DNA of 59,004 nucleotides, from NCBI RefSeq assembly GCF_000714545.1, contig NZ_AUNB01000017.1, forward strand, positions 1-59,004. Reading direction: 5' to 3'. The notes beneath the pieces are model-generated. The model was not told the DNA's origin, ran no database searches, and was given only the letters and a program-made list of their open reading frames with translations. Of the stretch, positions 52,804 through 59,004 are shown in pieces; position 1 is the stretch's first letter; every line of letters starts with the position of its first letter. This DNA is from Thioclava indica. Lineage in GTDB: Bacteria; Pseudomonadota; Alphaproteobacteria; Rhodobacterales; Rhodobacteraceae. Made by a program: the position numbers and the translations under genes.

Positions 52804-53859
52804 TTAGCCCTGCTGTTGGGGAAATTGCGGTGCTGGCCCTAGCGGGATCGGCCCGAGGCTCATTTGACCGTTTTGAAAAATCAACGGAATTTCGAGCGCG
52901 TCTTGCGGGTCTTTCGCGGCCAGCATCGTCGCCACGCCGGAAATCAGATTGACCTGATCGCTGGCAATCAGCCCCGCCCCTTGCGCAATCGAAATCCAGT
53001 TGCGCCACGACGCCGAGCGGATCTGCAGCGTGCCTTCGGGATAGCCGCTGGCATCAATGCGCAGATTGCCTGCAACGGACAGATCATTGCCGCCCCAACT
53101 CAGCGACAGATCACTCAACGCAAATGTCATTAGCCCCGGCACACCGTGATCCGCCGCCTCTTTGGTGATCGGGTCGCGCAAGCCTGCAAGCGCGTCCAGA
53201 TGGAGGCGCGCGACCGTGTCACCCAAGCCAGACTTGGGCGCGAGTTTGGCCACCAGCGCGGGGGGCAGCGTCAGGTTCACCGCCTCGGCGCCAAGGCGAT
53301 AGGTGGCACCGGGCATGATCAACTGGCCCTTGTTTTGCGGATCGGGCAGCGCGCCCTGCGCCTTATCCTCGCGGGTGATGGCAAGGCGAAGCTGATCGGC
53401 GCTGAGCTCGGGGGCAGTGCCCGCGTCAGGCGTCAGCACCGGCTTTTGGATGACGGTGACGAGGTTTTCCAGCGGCAAGGTCGTGGAATAGCCCACCGTC
53501 ACCGAGCTGCGCATATCGGCCAGATTCAGCGTATAGCTTTGATCGCCAAGGCTGATTTTCTGCCCCGAGGGGAGATAGGAAATCACCTTGTTGGGCGCGT
53601 ATCCCAGCGCAAAGACCTGCGCATAGGGCGCTGACCACGACCACGCGCCGTCCGCGCCAAACAATTGGGGTTCTTCGTAGGTCAGATCAAAGCGCGACGG
53701 AAACCCCGCCATCGTGACGCCCTTGGCATCGCCCCAGCCGTCTTGGCGGGCCTGTGTCAGCATCGCTTTCGCGCCCGCCTCGATCTGGGAGGAGCCGTAA
53801 AACCAATAGCCCGCATAGCCGAGCGTCAAAATCACCACCAGCCAGATCAGCTTGCGCAT
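52804..53859 (-). CDS. DUF2125 family membrane-anchored protein
   Basis: The 351-residue protein has one N-terminal membrane helix (LIWLVVILTLGYAGYWFYGSSQIEAG) and a large periplasmic part made of repeated beta segments, e.g. GVTMAGFPSRFDLTYEEPQLFG, APYAQVFALGYAPNKVISYLPSGQKISLGDQSYTLNLADM and LIMPGATYRLGAEAVNLTLPP, typical of alphaproteobacterial DUF2125. It resembles AsmA-like lipid or envelope proteins in its plan. Function unknown. It is convergent with the prephenate dehydrogenase gene and divergent from the cyclotransferase gene, whose start is 52 bp away. Confidence 0.85.
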   Translation of the reverse strand: MRKLIWLVVILTLGYAGYWFYGSSQIEAGAKAMLTQARQDGWGDAKGVTMAGFPSRFDLTYEEPQLFGADGAWSWSAPYAQVFALGYAPNKVISYLPSGQKISLGDQSYTLNLADMRSSVTVGYSTTLPLENLVTVIQKPVLTPDAGTAPELSADQLRLAITREDKAQGALPDPQNKGQLIMPGATYRLGAEAVNLTLPPALVAKLAPKSGLGDTVARLHLDALAGLRDPITKEAADHGVPGLMTFALSDLSLSWGGNDLSVAGNLRIDASGYPEGTLQIRSASWRNWISIAQGAGLIASDQVNLISGVATMLAAKDPQDALEIPLIFQNGQMSLGPIPLGPAPQFPQQQG

Positions 53860-53910
53860 TGCTCAATGCCTCTTTGCAATCATCCTGCGTCCCATGTAAG
53901 TCGCTTGGCC

Positions 53911-54459
53911 ATGAACAACCAGCCCGACACGAACACGATCTGGATTTTCGGCTATGGCTCGCTGATCTGGAACCCCGGCTTTGATGCGGCCGAGCGCAGT
54001 CTGGCCCGCGCGCCGGGCTATGAACGCTCGTTCTGTCTGCGCTCGCTGGTGCATCGCGGCACGCCCGAAGCGCCGGGTCTGGTGCTGGCGCTGAATGCGG
54101 GGCAGGGCGGGTGTGACGGGGTAGCTTTTGCAGTGCGCGCAGGCCAAGAGACCGAGGTCATGGCCTATCTGCGCGCGCGCGAGCTGGTCACCTCGGCCTA
54201 TCTGGAGCGTGAAATCTCATTGGAACTGGCGGACGGGCGGTGCGTGCAGGCCGTGACCTATGTGATCGACCGCCATCACGATCAGTATTGCGGGGCGCTC
54301 ACGCTGGAAGAGCAGGCGCGCATTATCGCCCAAGCCACCGGCGGGCGTGGCCCCAACAGCGACTATCTGTTTAATACAGCGGCACATTTGCACGAATTGG
54401 GCATCCCCGACACGCTGCTCGATGCGCTTGTGGCGCGCGTGCGGGAATTGATGCGTTAA
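53911..54459 (+). CDS. ChaC-like gamma-glutamylcyclotransferase
   Basis: ChaC enzymes degrade glutathione to 5-oxoproline and Cys-Gly. The 182-residue product has the family N-terminus IWIFGYGSLIWNPGFDAAERSLARAPGYERSFCLRSLVHRGTPEAPGLVLAL and the catalytic Glu in YLRARELVTSAYLER (E91). The C-terminal VARVREL is ordinary. The start at 53911 removes a long false extension from 53665 that lies inside the opposite DUF2125 gene. No clear ribosome-binding site is seen (CTTGGCC). It has no leader, so it is cytoplasmic, and it is divergent from DUF2125. Confidence 0.9.
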   Translation: MNNQPDTNTIWIFGYGSLIWNPGFDAAERSLARAPGYERSFCLRSLVHRGTPEAPGLVLALNAGQGGCDGVAFAVRAGQETEVMAYLRARELVTSAYLEREISLELADGRCVQAVTYVIDRHHDQYCGALTLEEQARIIAQATGGRGPNSDYLFNTAAHLHELGIPDTLLDALVARVRELMR

Positions 54460-54518
54460 CACTTGGCGAGGGGCGCACGCGCCGCTAGTCTGCGATCAAA
54501 CAGGCAAAGGGGCAGGGT

Positions 54519-55715
54519 ATGCACGAACCAGTGCGAATAAACCCGCAATTCTCGCAACCCGTGCGTCAGGTTCTCCTGATGCTGTTGGTTTTGGCGCTGG
54601 TGGGCACGGGCGGCTATTTCGCTTATGCGCGTATCTTCCCGATCTTTCTGGCAAATCCTTGGCTGAACGGGGTGATCGTCACGGTTTTCGGCTTTGGTAT
54701 TCTGGCCTGTTTCTGGCAGGTGGCGCAGCTGGTCAAGGCGGTGAACTGGATCGAAAGTTTCGCCGCTGATCGCCCCGGACGCCCCGAGGTGAGCGCGCCC
54801 TCGATGTTGGCACCGCTGGCCTCGTTGCTTGGCTCGCGTGAGGCGCGTCGGGCGGTGTCGTCCAGTTCGGGGCGCTCGATCCTGGAATCGGTAGCCACGC
54901 GGATCGACGAGGCGCGCGACATCACGCGCTATATCACCTCATTGCTGATTTTCCTCGGGCTGCTGGGCACGTTTTACGGGCTTGCCACGACCGTGCCCGC
55001 TGTTGTGGAAACCATCCGCGCCCTGGCCCCGAAAGAGGGCGAAAGCGCGATGGGGGTGTTTGACAACCTCATGACCGGGCTTGAGGCACAGCTTGGCGGC
55101 ATGGGCACGGCATTTTCCTCGTCGCTCTTGGGCCTTGCGGGCTCGCTGGTGGTGGGGCTGTTAGAGCTGTTTGCCAATCACGGTCAGAACCGGTTTTATC
55201 GCGAGTTGGAGGAATGGATCTCCTCGATCACGCGGCTGTCGTTCACGGCCCTTGAGGGCGGGGATGGCGAAAGCTCGATGGTGGCGGGCATCCTTGATCA
55301 CATGTCCGAGCAGATGGAGCAAATCCAGACGCTGTTCGTGCGATCCGACGCCGGACGGGTGCAGACCGAGGCGCGCATCGCGCATCTCTCGAACGCGCTG
55401 CATGACCTGTCCGAACGCATGGGCGGCGAGATTGACGCGCGCGCGGTTCAGGCGCGTTCGTTGCAGCAAATGGCGGATGGGCAAGACCGGCTGATCGGCG
55501 CGCTTGACCAGTTGTCCGCGCGCACCGCCGAGGGCGCCCCCGAGGCCGAGGCAATGGCCGAAACTCGGATGCGCCTGCGCTCGATTGATCAGCAAATGAT
55601 GCGGATGCTTGAAGAAATCTCGGCGGGGCGGCAGGAAAGCCTGGCGGATCTGCGCCATGATTTCGCAGCACTCACCCGCGCCATTCTGGGCTATAAACCC
55701 CCGCGCGAGGATTGA
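54519..55715 (+). CDS. MotA/TolQ/ExbB-like proton-channel protein
   Basis: The 398-residue protein has membrane helices at about 17-38, 46-68, 138-158 and 188-212. The third and fourth hold the MotA/TolQ/ExbB core: YITSLLIFLGLLGTFYGLATTVPAVVETIRAL and GVFDNLMTGLEAQLGGMGTAFSSSLLGLAGSLVVGLLELFANHGQNRFYRELEEWIS. A cytoplasmic helical tail with Met/Gln-rich coiled coil follows (about 250-390). It pairs with the OmpA/MotB-like protein 3 bp later to form a proton-driven stator-type complex. Similar pairs occur in Zorya defence (ZorA/ZorB), in gliding and in Rhodobacteraceae housekeeping. No Zorya effector follows. Confidence 0.88.
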   Translation: MHEPVRINPQFSQPVRQVLLMLLVLALVGTGGYFAYARIFPIFLANPWLNGVIVTVFGFGILACFWQVAQLVKAVNWIESFAADRPGRPEVSAPSMLAPLASLLGSREARRAVSSSSGRSILESVATRIDEARDITRYITSLLIFLGLLGTFYGLATTVPAVVETIRALAPKEGESAMGVFDNLMTGLEAQLGGMGTAFSSSLLGLAGSLVVGLLELFANHGQNRFYRELEEWISSITRLSFTALEGGDGESSMVAGILDHMSEQMEQIQTLFVRSDAGRVQTEARIAHLSNALHDLSERMGGEIDARAVQARSLQQMADGQDRLIGALDQLSARTAEGAPEAEAMAETRMRLRSIDQQMMRMLEEISAGRQESLADLRHDFAALTRAILGYKPPRED

Positions 55716-55718
55716 TCC

Positions 55719-57110
55719 ATGGCCTTGGCGCGGCGCAATAACAACCGGTTTTCGGCCAATATCTGGCCCGGTTTCGTCGATGCGATGACGGCGCTGTTGC
55801 TGGTGCTGATGTTCGTGCTGTCGATCTTTATGATCGTGCAATCGGTGTTGCGCGACACGCTGAGCACCAAAGAGGGTGAGCTGGTCGCGTTGAACGAACA
55901 GGTCAGCCAGTTGGCGCGTGCGCTGTCGCTGCAACAAACGCGCACGCAGCGCCTGACCGGCGAGCTGGAGGATGCGCGTGACAAGGCCGATCAGCAAAAC
56001 GCGCTGATTGCGACGCTGACGACTCAACTTTCGGATCGCAAGGCCGCGTTGGATGCGGCGGGCCAGAAGATCACCGAATTCGAGGCCCGCGTCGCGCAGT
56101 TGATTGGCGAGCGCGACGCCGCGCAAAGCGATGCGACCGCCAAGGCCGATGAAATTCGCCTCAGCAAGGAAACCATCGCCGATCTGCGCACCAAACTGAC
56201 GCAATCGGGCGATGCGGTGGCGGCGATGACGCTGCAACTGGAAGAGGCGCGCAAGAAGGCCGAGGAGACGCTGACCCTGCTGGCCGCTGCGCAGACCGCC
56301 AAGAAAGACATCGAAGCGCAACTCAACCAACAACTGAGCGAGGCCGAAAAACAGGCCGCACTGAAAGCTACGGCGCAAAAGGCCCTGCAGGAACAGACGC
56401 AAATCTCGGATGATGCCGCCAAGAAAGTAGCGTTGCTCAATCAACAGGTTGCGGCGCTGAGCACGCAATTGGCGCAGCTGCAATCGGTGCTCGATGAGGC
56501 GCAGCAAAAGGATGCGGCCTCTAAGGTGCAGCTGGAAAATCTGGGCCAGCAGTTGAACGCAGCCCTCGCGCGCGCCGCGTCCGAGCAAAAGAAACGCGCC
56601 GATCTGGAAGAAGCCGCGCGCAAAAAGGCCGAGGCCGAGGCCAAGGATCTGCAAAACTACCGCTCGGAATTTTTCGGCAAGCTGTCGCAACTGCTGAAAG
56701 GGCGCTCGGGCGTGAAGGTCGAGGGCGACCGGTTCGTGTTCTCGTCCGAAGTGCTGTTCCCGCCCGGCTCGGCTACACTTTCTGACGCGGGCAAGGCGCA
56801 GATCAAACAGGTGACAGGGCTGCTTGATCAGCTGCGCTCGGAAATTCCCGCCGATATCCCGTGGATCATTCGCGTTGATGGGCACACCGATGACACGCCG
56901 CTCTCGGGCAATGGTCAGTTCAAGGACAACTGGGAACTCAGTCAGGCGCGCGCGCTCTCGGTGGTGAAATATATGGTGGGCAGCCTTGGCTTTCCGCCCC
57001 AACGCCTCGCCGCAGCCGGATTTGCCGAGTTCGATCCGGTCAACACAGCCGACACCCCAGAGGCACGCGCGCAAAACCGCCGCATCGAGTTGAAGCTGAC
57101 CGAACGCTGA
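55719..57110 (+). CDS. OmpA/MotB-like peptidoglycan-binding protein
   Basis: The 463-residue protein has one N-terminal membrane helix, [30 protein letters not shown], in which D21 is at the position of the proton-binding Asp of MotB/ExbD. A long coiled coil (about 48-300, Ala/Gln/Lys-rich) spans the periplasm and an OmpA peptidoglycan-binding domain ends it ([27 protein letters not shown] ... [15 protein letters not shown] ... [57 protein letters not shown]). It works with the preceding MotA-like protein. The GAGGATTG before the ATG is the end of the partner gene, giving translational coupling. Confidence 0.9.
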   Translation: MALARRNNNRFSANIWPGFVDAMTALLLVLMFVLSIFMIVQSVLRDTLSTKEGELVALNEQVSQLARALSLQQTRTQRLTGELEDARDKADQQNALIATLTTQLSDRKAALDAAGQKITEFEARVAQLIGERDAAQSDATAKADEIRLSKETIADLRTKLTQSGDAVAAMTLQLEEARKKAEETLTLLAAAQTAKKDIEAQLNQQLSEAEKQAALKATAQKALQEQTQISDDAAKKVALLNQQVAALSTQLAQLQSVLDEAQQKDAASKVQLENLGQQLNAALARAASEQKKRADLEEAARKKAEAEAKDLQNYRSEFFGKLSQLLKGRSGVKVEGDRFVFSSEVLFPPGSATLSDAGKAQIKQVTGLLDQLRSEIPADIPWIIRVDGHTDDTPLSGNGQFKDNWELSQARALSVVKYMVGSLGFPPQRLAAAGFAEFDPVNTADTPEARAQNRRIELKLTER

Positions 57111-57249
57111 GCGTTGCGCGGGCAGGGGGGGCGGCGCCGCTGATATCGGATCGGGAAACGTGATCGTGGCGGCAAAGCACGCAGCGCGGGATTTCCAAGC
57201 GTGCGTGCATAGGCTAAGCAGCGGGGGCAAACACCTAATGCGAGGCCCT

Positions 57250-57948
57250 ATGTCCGTCTCTATGCTTTCTACCTTCGTCAAACCGATGCATCCCGAGGGG
57301 CGCAAGTTCGTTGCGATCTTTGCGGGGATCACGCTGGTTCTGTTTTTGCTATGGGAGCCGCTGGGCTGGATTGGTGTCGGGCTGACGGTGTGGTGTTACT
57401 ATTTCTTCCGCGATCCCGAACGGGTGACGCCCACGCGGGAGGGGCTGATGGTCTCGCCCGCGGATGGGGTTGTCTCGTTGCTGGAACCCGCTGTGCCGCC
57501 GGTCGAACTGGGGCTTGGCGATCAGCCGATGATGCGGATCTCGGTGTTCATGTCGGTGTTTAACTGCCATGTGAACCGGCTGCCCGCTGCGGGGCGGATC
57601 TCGAAAGTCGCGTATCGGTCCGGCAAGTTCTTTAATGCCGCGCTTGATAAGGCAAGTTCGGATAACGAGCGCAACGGTTTGGCCGTGACGCTGCCTGACG
57701 GGCGGCAATATGGAGTGGTGCAGATCGCGGGTCTGGTGGCGCGGCGCATCCTGTGCTGGTCCAAAGAGGGCCAAAGCCTGATGAGCGGCGAGCGTTTTGG
57801 CCTGATCCGGTTTGGCTCGCGTCTTGATATCTACCTGCCCGAAGGCGTGACGCCGCTGGTGTGCATTGGTCAAACGATGTGTGCAGGCGAAACCGTGATC
57901 GCCGATCTCGACGGCACGGAACCGCAACGCCAGGGCGGCGTTCGCTAA
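57250..57948 (+). CDS. psd: Phosphatidylserine decarboxylase (short, archaeal-type/proenzyme)
   Basis: Psd makes phosphatidylethanolamine from phosphatidylserine. The 232-residue proenzyme is of the short alphaproteobacterial type: membrane helices at about 18-52, [80 protein letters not shown], and the self-cleavage site [13 protein letters not shown], where S190 becomes the pyruvoyl group. A start at 57250 after GAGG is preferred; ATG 57238 is the alternative. The upstream end of the frame (57160) has no signal. pssA follows 23 bp later, so both steps of PE synthesis are together. Confidence 0.93.
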   Translation: MSVSMLSTFVKPMHPEGRKFVAIFAGITLVLFLLWEPLGWIGVGLTVWCYYFFRDPERVTPTREGLMVSPADGVVSLLEPAVPPVELGLGDQPMMRISVFMSVFNCHVNRLPAAGRISKVAYRSGKFFNAALDKASSDNERNGLAVTLPDGRQYGVVQIAGLVARRILCWSKEGQSLMSGERFGLIRFGSRLDIYLPEGVTPLVCIGQTMCAGETVIADLDGTEPQRQGGVR

Positions 57949-57971
57949 GTATCGGGGCAGGAGGGCGCATA

Positions 57972-58703
57972 ATGGAACCGCATGAAAAAGACCGGATGCC
58001 GTTTTTGCAGCTCGTGCCCAATCTGGTCACGATGGCGGGGATGGGGCTGGGGCTGACCGCGATCCGGTTTGCGATGGACGACCGGTTCGAATTCGCGGTG
58101 GTGCTGATTTTGCTTGCGGGGCTGATTGACGGCTTGGACGGGCTGATTGCGCGGCGCTTGCATGCGACCTCTGATTTCGGGGCTGAACTCGACAGCCTGT
58201 CTGACTTTCTATGCTTTGGTGTTGCGCCCGGCCTGTTGGTGTATCGCTTCGCGCTGGGAGAGACCCACGCGTTCGGCTGGATTTTCGTGCTGATCTACAC
58301 AGGGGCGGCCTGTTTGCGTCTGGCGCGGTTCAACGTGATGCGCTCCGAACCCGACTCGATGCGCCATTTTACCGGCGTGCCCGCGCCTGCGGGGGCGGGG
58401 CTTGCGCTGCTGCCGATGTTTGTCACCTTTGCAGATATTGGGGATGCGCGTGCTGTGCCGGTTCTGGTGGCGATCTGGCTGGGGTTGGTCGGTACGCTGA
58501 TGATCTCGCGAATCAAGACGTTCTCGCCCAAAGCCTTGCGCATCCCGCGCGGGGCTGTCGGGTTTGCCCTGATCGGCACGGTGATTGCGGTGGGCATGGT
58601 GTTCACCAAGATCTGGCTGCTGATGGTGATTATCGTCGTGATCTATGTCGCGCTGTTGATGCCTGCGATCTGGCGTGCGCGCGGATTGATTCTGCGCGGC
58701 TGA
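57972..58703 (+). CDS. pssA: CDP-diacylglycerol-serine O-phosphatidyltransferase
   Basis: PssA makes phosphatidylserine, the substrate of Psd. The 243-residue membrane protein has the CDP-alcohol phosphotransferase motif D56-G57-x2-A60-R61-x8-G70-x3-D74-x3-D78 (DGLIARRLHATSDFGAELDSLSD) and about seven membrane helices (PNLVTMAGMGLGLTAIRFA onward). FTGVPAPAGAGLALLPMFV is typical of PssA of this clade. GAGGG precedes the ATG. It completes the psd-pssA pair. A hairpin follows at 58708. Confidence 0.95.
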   Translation: MEPHEKDRMPFLQLVPNLVTMAGMGLGLTAIRFAMDDRFEFAVVLILLAGLIDGLDGLIARRLHATSDFGAELDSLSDFLCFGVAPGLLVYRFALGETHAFGWIFVLIYTGAACLRLARFNVMRSEPDSMRHFTGVPAPAGAGLALLPMFVTFADIGDARAVPVLVAIWLGLVGTLMISRIKTFSPKALRIPRGAVGFALIGTVIAVGMVFTKIWLLMVIIVVIYVALLMPAIWRARGLILRG

Positions 58704-58707
58704 GTCG

Positions 58708-58726
58708 GACCGAGACGCTCTCGGTC
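58708..58726 (+). other. Hairpin after pssA
   Basis: GACCGAGA (58708-58715) and TCTCGGTC (58719-58726) form a perfect 8-bp stem with a CGC loop, 4 bp after the pssA stop. No T-run follows. It is perhaps a terminator without a U tract or an RNA 3'-end protector. Confidence 0.45.
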
Positions 58727-59004
58727 GCTATGATTCAGGCGATTCCCCGACATCACGACCTTTCCGCCTTCCCGCGCGCGAGTCGCTTTGGATTCGCCCG
58801 CTTCGGCGCTCAAAACGCCCCAAGACTCACCCAAAACCGCGAAATGAATCGCCTTACCCCGGGGGAGGGGGCGTGGATTGGCTTTACACAGCACCGCATA
58901 GACAGCTGAGTTGCGCAAGGATGCCTGATTTTTCACCAATAAAATATGGGCGACGCGAAAAAATTGCCCCTAAAAGGAAAAAAGTGGTTGCGCAGGTGGG
59001 GCAC
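58727..59004. other. Non-coding end region
   Basis: No convincing gene is seen in the last 278 bp. An open frame on the reverse strand (58643-58939) overlaps pssA and has no domain features. The end (58930-59004) is A-rich (AATAAAATATGG, AAAAAA, AAAAGGAAAAAA) and looks like a promoter region for a gene beyond the window. Confidence 0.5.

Noticed and set aside
54519-57110. Complete Zorya defence system
   Set aside because: Only the stator-like pair is present; the downstream genes are psd and pssA and no helicase or nuclease effector is in the window.
55161-57332. 723-codon open frame antisense to the MotB-like gene
   Set aside because: Arises opposite the Ala/Gln/Lys coiled coil; no domain, and it crosses three real genes.
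58643-58939. Reverse-strand gene at the right end
   Set aside because: It overlaps the pssA end, lacks a ribosome-binding site and has no family features.

Overview
The window is one contig of high-GC DNA (by eye about 60-65% G+C) from an alphaproteobacterium, most likely of the Rhodobacteraceae. Reasons: the gene set and sequences (cvpA-purF-radA neighbourhood, MotA/MotB-like pair beside psd-pssA, DUF2125, DUF475, DUF1499, split YeeE/YedE pair), strong preference for GCG/CTG/CGC codons, FNR sites of the TTGAT-N4-ATCAA type, and a GC-rich intergenic element of a kind I associate with this family. I see no tRNA, rRNA, CRISPR array, intact insertion sequence or prophage.

Layout. 1-8.6 kb: endonuclease/exonuclease/phosphatase protein (cut by the window edge), SelO AMPylase, small lipoprotein, nucleoside hydrolase, unknown protein, orphan iron-binding protein, ABC-F ATPase, ndk and a TfoX C-terminal-domain protein. 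9-13.7 kb: a redox/sulfur block, with an NsrR-like Rrf2 regulator divergent from a sulfide:quinone oxidoreductase, a small membrane protein and a TehA/SLAC1 channel, then a convergent di-haem cytochrome c peroxidase. FNR-type sites lie upstream of both the SQR and the peroxidase. 13.9-16.5 kb: agmatinase-like ureohydrolase, DUF1499 and DUF475/TerC-like membrane protein. 16.5-22.1 kb: a cobalamin riboswitch followed by btuB and a btuF-btuC-btuD set plus a second binding protein that lacks a signal peptide. 22.2-23.8 kb: stand-alone FMN/[3Fe-4S] glutamate-synthase-like protein. 24.1-24.7 kb: an AT-richer orphan gene. 24.9-27.5 kb: exported DUF1800/DUF1501 pair. 27.7-29.7 kb: split YeeE/YedE sulfur transporter and a secreted DUF442-like phosphatase carrying six NPCAP repeats.

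29.8-32.3 kb holds small or poorly known genes (a His-rich unknown, a TM2-domain protein, DUF3445, a low-GC Cys-rich small protein). 32.4-40.1 kb holds aconitase, a DUF1223 protein and the overlapping genes tkt, an EamA transporter and an LpxL-like acyltransferase. 40.3-41.7 kb encodes a coiled-coil protein, ZapA and a MliC-type lysozyme inhibitor. 41.7-42.0 kb is a repeat-rich spacer. 42.0-47.1 kb holds purF, cvpA, radA, a hydrolase and a DsbA-fold isomerase. 47.2-54.5 kb holds prs, a secreted unknown, an EamA transporter, rpsD, hisC, a prephenate dehydrogenase, DUF2125 and a ChaC-like cyclotransferase. 54.5-58.7 kb holds the MotA/MotB-like pair, psd and pssA.

Most of this is chromosomal core. 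The less ordinary parts are the FNR/NsrR-like sulfur-redox block, the NPCAP phosphatase beside the sulfur transporter, the B12 uptake operon with its unexported binding protein, two low-GC orphan genes, and the repeat cluster at 41.7-42.0 kb. I found no clear new multi-gene system; the best candidates for new biology are the NPCAP/YeeE module and the SQR/TehA operon.
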